Both the position numbers and the translations under genes were made by a program. The notes under the pieces were generated by a model. The model searched no databases. It was not told the origin of the DNA and saw only the letters and a program-made list of their open reading frames with translations. Source: an uncultured Phycisphaerae bacterium (lineage in GTDB: Bacteria > Planctomycetota > Phycisphaerae > UBA1845 > Fen-1342). Taken from it: 64,000 nt of DNA. The stretch spans positions 62,001-126,000 of the forward strand of contig CALGJV010000004.1 of assembly GCA_937928595.1 (NCBI GenBank), given 5' to 3'. Shown one piece after another: positions 8,922-18,346 of this stretch (the stretch's first letter is position 1; each line of letters starts with the position of its first letter).

Positions 8922-10364
8922 CTACTGCAACTGCCCGGCGGCCAGCAGCTTCTTCGCCAGGCCGACCAGGTAGACGGAGCCGGTGATGCAGATCAGGTCC
9001 TCGCGCGTCACGCAGTTGCACGCGATGCGGTAAGCGTCCTGCAACGCCGGCGCGACCTGCGCCATCTTCTGGCTCTTGTCCACGAAGCGGGCGTGCAGCT
9101 CGTAGGGATCGGCCGAGCGGGCCGTGCCGATGCTGGTGAAAATCACCTTGTCGGCCCCGAGTTGCAACTGGTTCAGCATGCCGTCGATGTCCTTGTCGGC
9201 GGCGCACCCGAAGATCACGACCATCGAATCGTAGGTGATGTTCTGGCCGATGGCTCGCATCAGCGCGCCGACGCTGGCCGCGTTGTGCGCCGCGTCGACG
9301 ATCGTGCGCGGATGGTCGCGAACCAGCTCCAGCCGGCCCTGGATCCGCACCTTCGCCAGGCCGTCGATCGCCGCCTGCTCCGGTACGTCCAGCGCCTTCG
9401 ACCGACGCAGTGCGTCGACGATGCCCAGCGCCACGCCGCAGTTGTGCGCCTGGTGCTCGCCCAGCAGCGGCACCTGCAGGTGATCGAAGCGTGTGGCCGG
9501 CGTCGACAGGCACACCCGAGTGTGCGGGCCGGTGGCGCGCGACGACTCGAAGCGGTAGCTGAACTCGAGATCCTCGCCCAGCATCCGCAGCTCGCACCCC
9601 ACCCGCTCCGCCGCCTTCCGCAACACGCGCCGCACGCCGGGCGTCTGCGGCGCGCTGATCACCGGCACGCCGGGCTTGAAGATGCCCGCCTTCTCCTCGG
9701 CGATCTTCTCGAGCGTGTTGCCGAGCTGCTGCACGTGGTCGTAGCTGATGCTCGTGATGCCGCACACCAGCGGCTTGATGACGTTCGTCGAGTCGAGCCG
9801 CCCGCCCAGACCGGTCTCGATCACCGCAATGTCGACCTTCTGCGTCGCGAAGTACAGGAACGCCGCCGCCGTCATAATCTCGAAGAACGTCGGGTTGTCG
9901 CGCTCGAGCCGGCGTACCGCGGGCGCAATCTTGGCCATCACGCGCGTGAAGTCCGCCTCGGAAATCAGCTTCCCGTTGATGCTGACCCGCTCGCGAATGT
10001 CGACGAAGTGCGGCGAGGTGTACAAACCCGTCCGATAACCTGCGTTCTCCAGCATCGAAGCAACCATGTGGCAGGTCGAGCCCTTCCCCTTCGTGCCGGC
10101 CACATGCACCGTCTGAATCTTCTTGTGCGGGTTGCCGATTGCGGCCAGGATGCGCAACATCCTGGACAGGTTGAAGTTAGTGTGATTATAACCGACTCGC
10201 GACATCTTCTCGTAGTCGGTCTTCGAATTAATGAACTCCAGCGCGGCGCGGTAGGTCCGGATAGACCCGTCTCGCCCCCTACGAGCCGCCGGCTTCTTCG
10301 TGCGGGTGGATGTCTTGGCGACGCGCTTGGCGCGAGCCGAAGCCTTGGCAACTGTTCGCGACAT
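8922..10364 (-). CDS. folC: Folylpolyglutamate synthase / dihydrofolate synthase FolC
   Basis: A 480-residue Mur-ligase-type enzyme adding glutamate to (dihydro)folate. The P-loop G-T-K-G-K-G-S-T is at 90-97; downstream are T-S-P-H-F-V-D-I-R-E-R, E-T-G-L-G-G-R-L-D-S-T-N and V-D-A-A-H-N. The first ~34 residues are an unusual Lys/Arg/Ala/Thr-rich tail with little sequence complexity, then the normal enzyme begins. No ribosome binding site precedes the ATG; TACGAT (10373-10378, minus) ends 8 nt before it, so a leaderless mRNA is likely. Divergent from aroB. Confidence 0.93.
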   Translation of the reverse strand: MSRTVAKASARAKRVAKTSTRTKKPAARRGRDGSIRTYRAALEFINSKTDYEKMSRVGYNHTNFNLSRMLRILAAIGNPHKKIQTVHVAGTKGKGSTCHMVASMLENAGYRTGLYTSPHFVDIRERVSINGKLISEADFTRVMAKIAPAVRRLERDNPTFFEIMTAAAFLYFATQKVDIAVIETGLGGRLDSTNVIKPLVCGITSISYDHVQQLGNTLEKIAEEKAGIFKPGVPVISAPQTPGVRRVLRKAAERVGCELRMLGEDLEFSYRFESSRATGPHTRVCLSTPATRFDHLQVPLLGEHQAHNCGVALGIVDALRRSKALDVPEQAAIDGLAKVRIQGRLELVRDHPRTIVDAAHNAASVGALMRAIGQNITYDSMVVIFGCAADKDIDGMLNQLQLGADKVIFTSIGTARSADPYELHARFVDKSQKMAQVAPALQDAYRIACNCVTREDLICITGSVYLVGLAKKLLAAGQLQ

Positions 10365-10547
10365 AGGGACTTATCGTAGCGACCCGGCGGATTTTCGTCA
10401 ACCGCGGCGGCGGCGCGCGCCGCCGAACCTGGCGACCCTTGCGATCCGTAAGACAAAATGCGGTTTAGACTTATGGATCAGGTCCGGGCGGCTCGGAAGC
10501 CGGCGGCGGCATTCGCCGCTCGCGCTCACGGTACTCCTCTTGTACGC

Positions 10548-10553
10548 TACAAT
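10548..10553 (+). promoter_or_regulatory. Candidate -10 of aroB
   Basis: TACAAT preceded by GC, 22 nt before the chosen aroB start. It matches the -10-like hexamer seen before many genes of this window. No good -35 was found at normal spacing. Confidence 0.4.
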
Positions 10554-10575
10554 GCGGCGAAAGGTGCGGTGTGCG

Positions 10576-11670
10576 ATGACTTCCGGCAACGTTCTTCAGG
10601 TCCGAGTTGACCTCGGCCCCCGGTCGTACCCGATCCTGATCGGGCCCGGGACACGGTCCGAGTTGACGCAAGTCACCCGTTATCGCTCCCGGAACCCGCA
10701 ACTGGTTGTCATCGCCGACCGGACCGTCGCAGACCTGCACGGCATGGCGCTCGCGGCCGCCCTGCCCAATCCGCCCCTGGTCGTCACGTTCGACCCCGGC
10801 GAGAACGCCAAGACGCTCGCCGAATGCCAGCGCATTCAGGAAGCCCTGGCGGCCGCCCGCATCGAACGCGGCGCCGTCCTCCTGACGTTCGGCGGGGGCG
10901 TCGCGGGCGACCTCGGCGGGTTCGTCGCCGCCACCTGGCTGCGCGGCGTGGCGTACGTACAGGTGCCGACGACGCTTCTGGCCGCCATCGACGCCTCCGT
11001 CGGTGGAAAGACGGGCGTGAACCTCACGGCCGGCAAGAACCTCGTCGGGGCGTTTCACCAGCCGCTGGCGGTCGTGGTCGATCTCGACTTCCTCGCCACG
11101 CTCCCGACGCGGACGTACACGGCCGGTTTGGCCGAAAGCGTCAAGCACGCATTGATCCGCGACGCCGATCTGCTGGCGTGGCACGAACGGAACGCCGACG
11201 CGATCACGGCCCGCGCGCCGGACGTCCTGGCCGAGCTCATCGCCCGAAACTGCGCGATCAAGGCGGCGGTCGTGGCGGCGGACGAGCGCGAGGCCGACCT
11301 GCGGGCCATCCTAAACTTCGGCCACACGATCGGCCACGCGCTGGAGCATCTGTTGGAGTACGAGCTTCAGCACGGCGAATGCGTAGCCCTGGGCATGCTG
11401 GTCGAGAACGAGCTGGCGCAGCGGCGCGGGCTGATCGACGCGGCGCTCGCCGACCGCGTGCGGACGCTGCTCGCGCGGCTCGGGCTCCCGGTACGCCTGC
11501 CCCGGCCGGTCGCGGCCGTCGCGGTGCAGCAGGTTTGCGCCGTGGACAAGAAGACGGCGGATGGGGCGGTCACCTTTGTGCTGCTGCGGGCGCTGGGCGA
11601 CCCGGTGAAAGTGCGCGACGTGACGCCGGCCGAAATCGCCGCCGCACTCGAGGTGATCACGCCGACGTGA
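10576..11670 (+). CDS. aroB: 3-dehydroquinate synthase
   Basis: A 364-residue NAD+- and divalent-metal-dependent enzyme making 3-dehydroquinate from DAHP in the shikimate pathway. Visible signatures: G-G-G-V-A-G-D-L-G-G-F-V-A-A-T (NAD site), the P-T-T-L-L-A-A-I-D-A-S-V-G-G-K-T-G-V-N block, E-S-V-K-H-A, and the metal ligands in L-N-F-G-H-T-I-G-H-A. The ATG at 10576 is preferred to an in-frame ATG at 10552 because AAAGGTG lies about 10 nt before it and the upstream ATG overlaps the promoter hexamer. Confidence 0.94.
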   Translation: MTSGNVLQVRVDLGPRSYPILIGPGTRSELTQVTRYRSRNPQLVVIADRTVADLHGMALAAALPNPPLVVTFDPGENAKTLAECQRIQEALAAARIERGAVLLTFGGGVAGDLGGFVAATWLRGVAYVQVPTTLLAAIDASVGGKTGVNLTAGKNLVGAFHQPLAVVVDLDFLATLPTRTYTAGLAESVKHALIRDADLLAWHERNADAITARAPDVLAELIARNCAIKAAVVAADEREADLRAILNFGHTIGHALEHLLEYELQHGECVALGMLVENELAQRRGLIDAALADRVRTLLARLGLPVRLPRPVAAVAVQQVCAVDKKTADGAVTFVLLRALGDPVKVRDVTPAEIAAALEVITPT

Positions 11671-11885
11671 GCGGCGGAGGCTGGGGCCGGGCCGCGCCCC
11701 CGGCTGACCGCGGCGCGTCCGACGCCGGTCGGCGTCGCCAGCCGCCGCCGTGTGGGCGGCGGAGAGCGGGGCTCACGGCGGGCTCGGTACGCCGCCCCGA
11801 TGCCTCTTCAAGGGCGCGCCGGATCCGCCGCTGACCGGGCCGTCGGCGCGTCGTGCCGGACAACGGTTCCGCCGCCTGTGCGTCT

Positions 11886-12908
11886 TCAGCCCATCCCCGG
11901 AAACAGCGGGAGCTGCCGGACGACCGGCCGCGGCGGGTCCGCGCACCGCCAGGGCGGCTCGCCGCTCAGTCCCAGCCGCCGGGCGAAAGTCTCGAACAAG
12001 CGCTGCACGCTCTCCCAGTACGCCCCGTGCGCCTCGAACCGGTGCCCGAAGCGCGGGTCGTTCAGCCGCCCGCCCCGCAGGTCGCGAATGCGCTGCTCCA
12101 CGCGCGCCGCGGCGTCCGGGCTCGTCTCCCGCAGGCGCCGCAAGAACACATCCGCGACGCTGCCCGGCAGGCGCACCGGCGCCAGCCCGGCCGTCTGCGC
12201 GCCGCACTCGGCCGCCTGTTTCAGGATCGCCGGGATGGCGCGGTCGTTCAGTCCCGGAATCACCGGCGCGATGAGCACGCCCGCCGGCACGCCCGCCGCC
12301 CGCAGCCGCCGCAGCGCTTCGAACCGCCGGCTCGGCGGCGGGGCGTGGGGCTCGACCAGCCGCGCGGCGTCGTCGTCCGCGAACGTGACGCTGAACTCCA
12401 CGTACACGCGGCTGCGACGGTGCAGCTCCAGCAGCACGTCGATGTCGCGCACGACGAGGTAGCCCTTCGTCACGATCCCCACCGGCTGCACCGCGTCGCA
12501 GCACACCTCCAGGCACCGCCGCGTCAGGCGGTACGTCGCCTCCAGCGGCTGGTACGCGTCGGTCACGCCCGCAATCGCGATCGGCTCGCGCCGCCACGAC
12601 GGCCGCCGCAGCTCCGCCGCCAGCAGCTCGGGCGCGTTCACCTTCACGAAGATGTGCGTGTCGAAATCGGTGCCGGCGCCGAGCTCGAAGTATTCGTGCG
12701 TCCGCCGCGCGTAGCAGTAGCTGCACGCGTGCTGACACCCGCGGTACGGGTTGATCGACCAGCGGAAGCCGATGTCCGGGCTATCGTTGCACGTAAGCAA
12801 CGACGCGGCCTGCTCCTCGCGGACGGTCAGCCACGCCGGCGGCGGCGGCTCCTCCCACTCCAGCGCCGCGCCCGTCACCCGGCTCGGCGGATTGTCGACC
12901 GGACGCAT
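11886..12908 (-). CDS. PA0069-family radical SAM protein
   Basis: A 340-residue radical SAM enzyme. The iron-sulfur ligands are C58, C62 and C65 in G-C-Q-H-A-C-S-Y-C-Y-A, preceded by the subfamily hallmark N-P-Y-R-G. This is the group that includes PA0069 and Rv2578c, related to spore photoproduct lyase; substrates are unknown. Further matches are the T-D-F-D-T-H-I-F-V-K strand and the G-V-T-D-A-Y-Q-P-L-E-A block. The start at 12908 has TCGGAGGA about 4-10 nt upstream. TATACT at 12985-12990 (minus) may be the -10. Convergent with aroB across 215 bp, in which no feature stands out. Confidence 0.85.
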   Translation of the reverse strand: MRPVDNPPSRVTGAALEWEEPPPPAWLTVREEQAASLLTCNDSPDIGFRWSINPYRGCQHACSYCYARRTHEYFELGAGTDFDTHIFVKVNAPELLAAELRRPSWRREPIAIAGVTDAYQPLEATYRLTRRCLEVCCDAVQPVGIVTKGYLVVRDIDVLLELHRRSRVYVEFSVTFADDDAARLVEPHAPPPSRRFEALRRLRAAGVPAGVLIAPVIPGLNDRAIPAILKQAAECGAQTAGLAPVRLPGSVADVFLRRLRETSPDAAARVEQRIRDLRGGRLNDPRFGHRFEAHGAYWESVQRLFETFARRLGLSGEPPWRCADPPRPVVRQLPLFPGMG

Positions 12909-13009
12909 ACATCCTCCGAGGCCGGCCGATGCGCACGCCGCCGGCGGACGCGCGGCCGGAGCCCGCGATCCTCATCGCTGTCGCAGTATATTCGGTTTTT
13001 GTTTGGTTT

Positions 13010-13357
13010 TCAACCGGGCGTCGGACCGGGCGCGCCGGCCTTCCCGGCCGCCAGCCGCAGCCCGATGATCCCCAGCAGGATCAGCCCGATGCACGCCAGC
13101 CGCGGCCAGTCGTGCGGCTCGCGGAAGAGTAGGATGCCCAGCGCGGCCGCGCCGACGGTCCCGATGCCGGTCCAGACGGCGTAAGCCGTGCCGATCGGCA
13201 GCGTGCGGGCGGCCAGCGCGAGCAACCAGATGCTGCCGGCCATCAGCGCGACGACCACGGCGGTGGGACCGGGGCGCGTGAAGCCCTGCGTGTACTTGAG
13301 ACCAATGGCCCAGGCGACCTCCAGCAGCCCGGCGAGCACCAGACACAGCCATGCCAT
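13010..13357 (-). CDS. SMR-family exporter of the SugE/Gdx type
   Basis: A 115-residue, four-helix small multidrug resistance protein. Its N-terminus ([13 protein letters not shown]) carries the central Glu in helix 1, followed by G-F-T-R and the [11 protein letters not shown] segment, which match the SugE/Gdx subtype. That subtype is known to export guanidinium. The ATG at 13357 has AAGGAG 8 nt upstream. TACAAT at 13382-13387 (minus) is a likely -10 about 24 nt from the start. I looked for a guanidine riboswitch upstream and did not find one. Confidence 0.88.
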   Translation of the reverse strand: MAWLCLVLAGLLEVAWAIGLKYTQGFTRPGPTAVVVALMAGSIWLLALAARTLPIGTAYAVWTGIGTVGAAALGILLFREPHDWPRLACIGLILLGIIGLRLAAGKAGAPGPTPG

Positions 13358-13400
13358 GCGCGGCTCCTTGCATTCGGGTGGATTGTACGCGCCGCGCGGC

Positions 13401-13525
13401 ATTCGAGCCCGGAGCGCAAGCGACCGGCCCGGCGCGCGGCCCCGCATCCGAGCCCGGAGCGCAAGCTCCGGGTTTCGTCCGGGTCGGCGACCACTGGACC
13501 CCGGCCTGGCGGCCGGGGCTCGGAC
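13401..13525. repeat. Paired palindromic repeats (three units)
   Basis: Three hairpin-forming units lie upstream of the exporter gene. Two have the GAGCCCGGAGCGCAAG form (13404-13420 and 13446-13472; the second closes with CTCCGGG). One has the CCCCGGCCTGGCGGCCGGGG form ending GCTCGGAC (13499-13525). Related pairs occur at 44.8 and 51.4 kb and inside hutU. This fits a REP/BIME-like family; no RAYT-type transposase is in the window. Confidence 0.7.
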
Positions 13526-13609
13526 GGTAGCGGGCGCGCGGGCACGAGCACCGGCCCGGTGTGCCGTGTTCGAGTCGGCGGCCGCTACACCGCGGGCGTT
13601 TCGGGCGGC

Positions 13610-13615
13610 TATGAT
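13610..13615 (+). promoter_or_regulatory. Candidate -10 of bipA
   Basis: TATGAT preceded by GGC, 44 nt before the bipA start codon. It matches the recurring -10-like hexamer of this window; no clear -35. Confidence 0.45.
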
Positions 13616-13659
13616 ACGTCCTGTGTCGGGGGGCTTACGCCGGACGAGGACCGCCGCCC

Positions 13660-15471
13660 GTGACGAACGACAAGATCCGCAACGTGGCCATCATCGCGCA
13701 CGTGGACCACGGCAAGACCACGCTGGTCGACCAGATGCTGCGTCAGTGCGGCCAGTTCCGCGAGGGGCAGCTCAAGGGCGAGCGGATTCTCGATTCGAAC
13801 GACCTGGAGCGCGAGCGCGGCATCACGATCCTCGCCAAGAACATCGCGATCCGGTATCGCGACCTGAAGATCAACCTCATCGACACCCCCGGCCACGCCG
13901 ATTTCGGCGGCGAGGTCGAGCGCGTGCTGATGATGGCCGACGGCTGTCTGCTGCTGGTCGACGCGTTCGAGGGACCAATGCCGCAGACGACGTTCGTGCT
14001 CCGCAAGGCGCTGGAGTGCCGGCTGCGGCCGATCGTGGTGATCAACAAGATCGACCGCCCGGGGGCCCGGCCGCGGGACGTGCTGAACGAGGTGGTCGAC
14101 CTGTTCATCGAACTGGGGGCGGACGAGCCAATGCTCGAGTTCCCGGTGATCTACACGTCGGCCACGCTGGGCTACGCGACGCTCAATCCGGACGAGCGCA
14201 CGGACGATGTGCGCGTGCTGTTCGACGCGATCGTGTCGCACGTGCCGCCGCCGCGCGTCGATGCGGCGGGTCCGCTGCAGATGCTGGTCACGACGCTGGA
14301 CTACAACGACTACGTCGGGCGGATCGGGATCGGGCGCGTCGTGGCGGGGAGGCTGAAAGCCGCCCAGAACGTGATCGTCATTCACCGGGACGGCACGCAG
14401 AAGCCCGAGAAGATCGGCGAGCTGTTCGAGTTCGACGGCCTCGGGCGGCGGAAGGTGGCCGAGGTGCCGGCGGGCGACATTTGTGCGGTGGTCGGGCTCG
14501 AGTCCGTGGACATCGGCAACACGATCGCCGACTGGGACGACCCGCGCCCGCTGCCGCTGATCCGCGTGGACGAGCCGACGCTGCACATGACCTTCCGGGT
14601 GAACGATTCGCCCTTCGCCGGGCGCTCCGGCAAGTATCTCACCAGCCGGCACCTGCGTGACCGGCTCGACAAGGAGAAGCAGCACAACGTTGCTTTGCGG
14701 GTGGAGCCGGGGCCGACGCCGGAGGAGTTTCACGTCTCGGGCCGGGGGCTGCTGCATCTGTCGGTGCTGGTCGAGAACATGCGTCGCGAGGGCTACGAGC
14801 TGGCGGTCGGGAAGCCCAAGGTCATTTACCGGGAGCTGGACGGCCGCAAGACGGAGCCGATCGAGTACTGCGTGATCGAGGTGCCCAGCGCGTACGTCGG
14901 CCCGGTGATGGAGCAGATGGGCGGCCGCCGCGGGATCTGCACGAAGATGGAGGGTCGGGACGAGTACACGCACCTGGAGTTCACGATTCCGGCGCGCGGG
15001 CTGATCGGCATGCGCAACCGGCTGATGACCGCGACGAGCGGCACGGTCATCATGCACCACAGTTTCTACGAGTACGAGTTTCTGCGGGGGGCGATTCCCG
15101 GGCGGAGCCTGGGCGTGCTGGTGGCCAGTGAGGGCGGGCCGGTGACCGCGTACGCGCTCGACGCGCTCAAGGACCGCGGCGAGATGTTCGTCGAGCCGGG
15201 CGACGTGGTGTACGAGGGCCAGATTGTCGGCGAGCACTGCCGGGACAACGACATCGTCGTCAACGTCTGCCGCGCCAAGAAGCTGACGAACATCCGGGCG
15301 GCCTCGGCCGACAAGACGGTCGTCCTGAAGCCGGCCCGCAAGCTGACGCTCGAGCTGGCGCTGGAGTTCATCGAGGACGACGAGCTGGTCGAGGTCGCGC
15401 CGGACGCCATCCGGCTGCGGAAGCGGCAGCTCAAGGAGGTCGACCGCAAGCGGGCGGCACGGGCGACCTGA
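13660..15471 (+). CDS. bipA: Ribosome-associated GTPase BipA/TypA
   Basis: A 603-residue translational GTPase of normal length that acts in late 50S assembly and stress adaptation. The G1 motif A-H-V-D-H-G-K-T-T is at 13-21; G2 is in R-G-I-T-I-L, G3 is D-T-P-G-H-A-D-F and G4 is N-K-I-D. After the EF-G-like domains comes the BipA-specific C-terminal domain with R-G-L-I-G-M-R-N-R and G-T-V-I-M-H-H. The GTG start at 13660 has GAGGA about 8 nt upstream and begins the conserved [13 protein letters not shown]. Confidence 0.96.
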   Translation: MTNDKIRNVAIIAHVDHGKTTLVDQMLRQCGQFREGQLKGERILDSNDLERERGITILAKNIAIRYRDLKINLIDTPGHADFGGEVERVLMMADGCLLLVDAFEGPMPQTTFVLRKALECRLRPIVVINKIDRPGARPRDVLNEVVDLFIELGADEPMLEFPVIYTSATLGYATLNPDERTDDVRVLFDAIVSHVPPPRVDAAGPLQMLVTTLDYNDYVGRIGIGRVVAGRLKAAQNVIVIHRDGTQKPEKIGELFEFDGLGRRKVAEVPAGDICAVVGLESVDIGNTIADWDDPRPLPLIRVDEPTLHMTFRVNDSPFAGRSGKYLTSRHLRDRLDKEKQHNVALRVEPGPTPEEFHVSGRGLLHLSVLVENMRREGYELAVGKPKVIYRELDGRKTEPIEYCVIEVPSAYVGPVMEQMGGRRGICTKMEGRDEYTHLEFTIPARGLIGMRNRLMTATSGTVIMHHSFYEYEFLRGAIPGRSLGVLVASEGGPVTAYALDALKDRGEMFVEPGDVVYEGQIVGEHCRDNDIVVNVCRAKKLTNIRAASADKTVVLKPARKLTLELALEFIEDDELVEVAPDAIRLRKRQLKEVDRKRAARAT

Positions 15472-15627
15472 CGCCAACCCGGGGCCCGCCGGGATGGCCA
15501 ATCACACGTCCTTAATGTTGTGCTCAAACTCCCGTAACATGCGGGCGGCTATTGGTGCGCTGTCAGGCGCGCCGCCCGGGTCGCATGCGCGACCCCGGCG
15601 GGTGCGCGCCCCGGGAGTACGGATCCC

Positions 15628-16329
15628 ATGGACAGCCGCTCGTCCATTCTGGTGGTCGAAGACGAGGCCGATCTGGCCGACGTGGTGTGCTTTCACCTCG
15701 AGCGTGAGGGCTACGCCGTGCGCCGCGCCGACGACGGCGAACGCGCCGTGGCCGAGGCCCAGCGCCAGCCGCCGGACCTGATCGTACTCGACCGCATGCT
15801 GCCGAAGCTGTCGGGCGACGAGGTGGCCCGGCGACTCAAGCGCGACGCGCGCACCGCGACCGTGCCGCTGATCATGCTGACCGCCAAGGCCGAGGACGAG
15901 GACGAACTCGTGGGATTCGCGTTGGGGGCGGACGACTACGTCCGCAAACCCTTCTCCGTCAAGCTGCTGATGGCCCGCGTGCAGGCCGTGCTGCGCCGGC
16001 GGCGCGCGGCCACGAGCGGACCGGAGGTGCTGACGGCCGGCCCCGTGGTACTCGATCACGGGCGGCACGAGGTGCGGGTGAATGACCGGCCGGTCGAACT
16101 GACCGCGACCGAGTTCCGCATCCTCGCGGCGCTGCTCGGGGCCCGCGGGCGGGTGCTGACCCGGGAACAGCTCATCGATCTGGCCATCGGACACGGTGCC
16201 GCGGTGACCAACCGGGCGATGGACGTCCACATCGCGGCGCTGCGCCGCAAGCTCGACAAGGCGGCGGACTGCGTGCACACCGTCCGCGGCGTCGGGTATG
16301 CGTTTCGCACCTCCGGGGTGGAGGTGTAG
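15628..16329 (+). CDS. phoB: PhoB-like response regulator
   Basis: A 233-residue OmpR/PhoB-type regulator. The receiver domain spans 5-120, with phospho-acceptor D55 (L-I-V-L-D-R-M-L-P) and K107 (Y-V-R-K-P-F-S). The DNA-binding winged helix at about 135-230 contains L-T-A-T-E-F-R-I-L, R-A-M-D-V-H-I-A-A-L-R-R-K-L and T-V-R-G-V-G-Y. Fifteen base pairs separate it from the histidine kinase gene. The phosphate assignment rests on receiver similarity and on the PstS-like, pstB and phoU genes that follow within 8 kb. No Pho box was recognised upstream of it. Confidence 0.85.
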   Translation: MDSRSSILVVEDEADLADVVCFHLEREGYAVRRADDGERAVAEAQRQPPDLIVLDRMLPKLSGDEVARRLKRDARTATVPLIMLTAKAEDEDELVGFALGADDYVRKPFSVKLLMARVQAVLRRRRAATSGPEVLTAGPVVLDHGRHEVRVNDRPVELTATEFRILAALLGARGRVLTREQLIDLAIGHGAAVTNRAMDVHIAALRRKLDKAADCVHTVRGVGYAFRTSGVEV

Positions 16330-16344
16330 ACCGGCAGGCCGGAC

Positions 16345-18177
16345 ATGTTCCTGGGCCGCAAGCCCCGTCGCGTCCTGACGGCCGGCGGGTTCACCATCCT
16401 CGTCACGGGCGCGGCCGCCGTGTGGTTTGCCGTGCGCGAACAGACGGCGTTGCGCAACGCCGAACTTCTGGCCCGGCTCCGTACGGCGGGCGAGCTGGTT
16501 CGCGTCCAAGTTCGATCGGACTGGCCGCACGGCGGCCCGGCGCTGGCGGCCACGGTACAGGCGCTGGCGGCGGGTGCAATCGACGTCGCGGTTGTGACCC
16601 TCGAGGGCGTGTCGCTCGGCGCGTCATCCGGGGCGCCCGATGTCACGGCGCTGCTGGCTGCGCCCGAGGTTCAGGACGCCCTCCGCACGGGATGGGGTCA
16701 AGCCGAGCACTCTTCGGCGGCCGACGCGCGGCGGCTGCGAGTCGCTCTTCGCGTCGGCGACGCGCTGACGCCGGCCGGCATCGTGTGGCTCAGCGCGGCC
16801 ACTTGGGAGTGGGCGGCGCATCCGGAGGACGTGGTCCGCACGCTGCTCGGCGCGGGGTTCATCTTCGCGCTCGTGGTCCTGGCGCTGGTGCTGCTGCACG
16901 TTCGCCTGCGACGCCAGCTTTTCCGCCGCGTGATCGAGGCGGCCCGGCGGCTCTCGGCCGGCAATCTGCCGGAGGACTTCGAGCCGGCCGCCAGCGGCGA
17001 GCTGGCCATGCTGGTTTCCGCCCTGAACACGCTCCGCCGCCGGCTGGCGTCGCAGGTCGCGACGATCGATCGTCAGCGCCAGATGCTGCGGGGGCTGATT
17101 GAGCAGCTCGGTGAGGGGGTGATCGTCGCGCGGGACGACGGCCGCATCGCCCTGGTCAACCCGACCGCGATTCGGCTCCTCCAGATCGCCGTCCCGGCGG
17201 GCGGCCCGGCGGCGCTGCTCGACCGCCCGGTCGAGGCGTGCATTCGGCAGCACGCCGTGCAGGAGCTCTTGCTGGGGCCGCGCGCGGCCGACGATGGGGG
17301 CGCGGACACCGGCAGCGCGCGCTTCACCGTCGACGGACCACAGGGCACGATCCACGTGCTGGCGCGGGCGTCGCGGCTCGATCTGGCAGAAGAGGGGGTC
17401 GAGACCGGCACCGCCCGGGGCCGCGTGGTCGTGCTGACGGACATCACGGAGATCGAGCGCACGGTGCAGTTGCGGACCGATTTCGTGGCCAACGCGTCGC
17501 ATGAGCTGCGGACGCCACTGGCGACGATCCGCGGCGCGGTGGAGACGCTGCTGACGCTCGACCTGGCGCGCGAGGCCGACGCCGCGGCCCCGTTCCTCCA
17601 GAAGATCGACCGGCACAGCGCGCGGCTCCAGCAGATGGTGGCGGACCTGCTGGACCTGTCGCGGCTCGAGAGCCCGACGGAGCGGTTCGAGCCCGAACCG
17701 CTCGATGTGCGCCGCGTGGGGCAGGAGCTGCACCTGCGGTTCGCCGAGGCGCTGGAGCGCAAGGAACTGCGGTGGGAGCTGACCGTTGCGCCGGAGGAGC
17801 TGCGGGGGGTGTCTGCCAATCCGCACCTGCTCCGACTGGCGCTGGACAACCTCGTGGACAACGCGATCAAGTTCACGGAGCCCGGAGGCACCGTGGGCCT
17901 GAGGGTCGCGCCGGCGCCGGGGGGCGTGGCGTTCGAAGTTCACGATACGGGTTGCGGGATTCCGGAGGAGGACCAGCAGAGGGTCTTCGAGCGTTTTTAC
18001 CAGGTCGAGCGGGCCCGCTCCGGGCCGGAACGGGGCACGGGGCTGGGATTGTCCATTGTGCGTCATGCGGTTGGGGCGATGGGGGGAACGGTCCAGCTCA
18101 CGAGCCGACTGGGAGCGGGCACGAGGGTGACCGTGATCCTTCCCGATTTGACGGACGCGGCACCGCCCGGGGTTTGA
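16345..18177 (+). CDS. phoR: PhoR-like membrane histidine kinase
   Basis: A 610-residue sensor kinase, presumed partner of the preceding regulator. Helices at about 11-29 and 166-187 frame a ~135-residue extracytoplasmic sensor region of no recognised family. Then come a HAMP-like segment (188-240), a PAS region (about 245-370), the HisKA dimerisation helix with H386 (N-A-S-H-E-L-R-T-P-L) and the ATPase domain with D-N-A-I-K-F-T, D-T-G-C-G-I and G-T-G-L-G-L-S-I-V. The larger periplasmic domain makes it longer than typical PhoR. In Pho systems PhoU and PstB restrain such a kinase when phosphate is plentiful. Confidence 0.85.
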   Translation: MFLGRKPRRVLTAGGFTILVTGAAAVWFAVREQTALRNAELLARLRTAGELVRVQVRSDWPHGGPALAATVQALAAGAIDVAVVTLEGVSLGASSGAPDVTALLAAPEVQDALRTGWGQAEHSSAADARRLRVALRVGDALTPAGIVWLSAATWEWAAHPEDVVRTLLGAGFIFALVVLALVLLHVRLRRQLFRRVIEAARRLSAGNLPEDFEPAASGELAMLVSALNTLRRRLASQVATIDRQRQMLRGLIEQLGEGVIVARDDGRIALVNPTAIRLLQIAVPAGGPAALLDRPVEACIRQHAVQELLLGPRAADDGGADTGSARFTVDGPQGTIHVLARASRLDLAEEGVETGTARGRVVVLTDITEIERTVQLRTDFVANASHELRTPLATIRGAVETLLTLDLAREADAAAPFLQKIDRHSARLQQMVADLLDLSRLESPTERFEPEPLDVRRVGQELHLRFAEALERKELRWELTVAPEELRGVSANPHLLRLALDNLVDNAIKFTEPGGTVGLRVAPAPGGVAFEVHDTGCGIPEEDQQRVFERFYQVERARSGPERGTGLGLSIVRHAVGAMGGTVQLTSRLGAGTRVTVILPDLTDAAPPGV

Positions 18178-18346
18178 TCCGGCGTTGGTCCACGCGGGGC
18201 GCGCGTTTGCGCGAAGCACACAATACTTTTACCCGAATGTCATATATGCTCCACACACTCCTCACCCAGCGCTTCCACCTTAGGCGGGGGAATGGCGCTG
18301 TTGGGACGCGCCGTCGCCGCCACGCGAAGCCGAGTGGAGACAAGAG

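Noticed and set aside
13358-13659. Guanidine riboswitch upstream of the Gdx-type exporter
   Set aside because: I looked for conserved ykkC-type blocks; the region holds only palindromic repeats and a -10-like hexamer.
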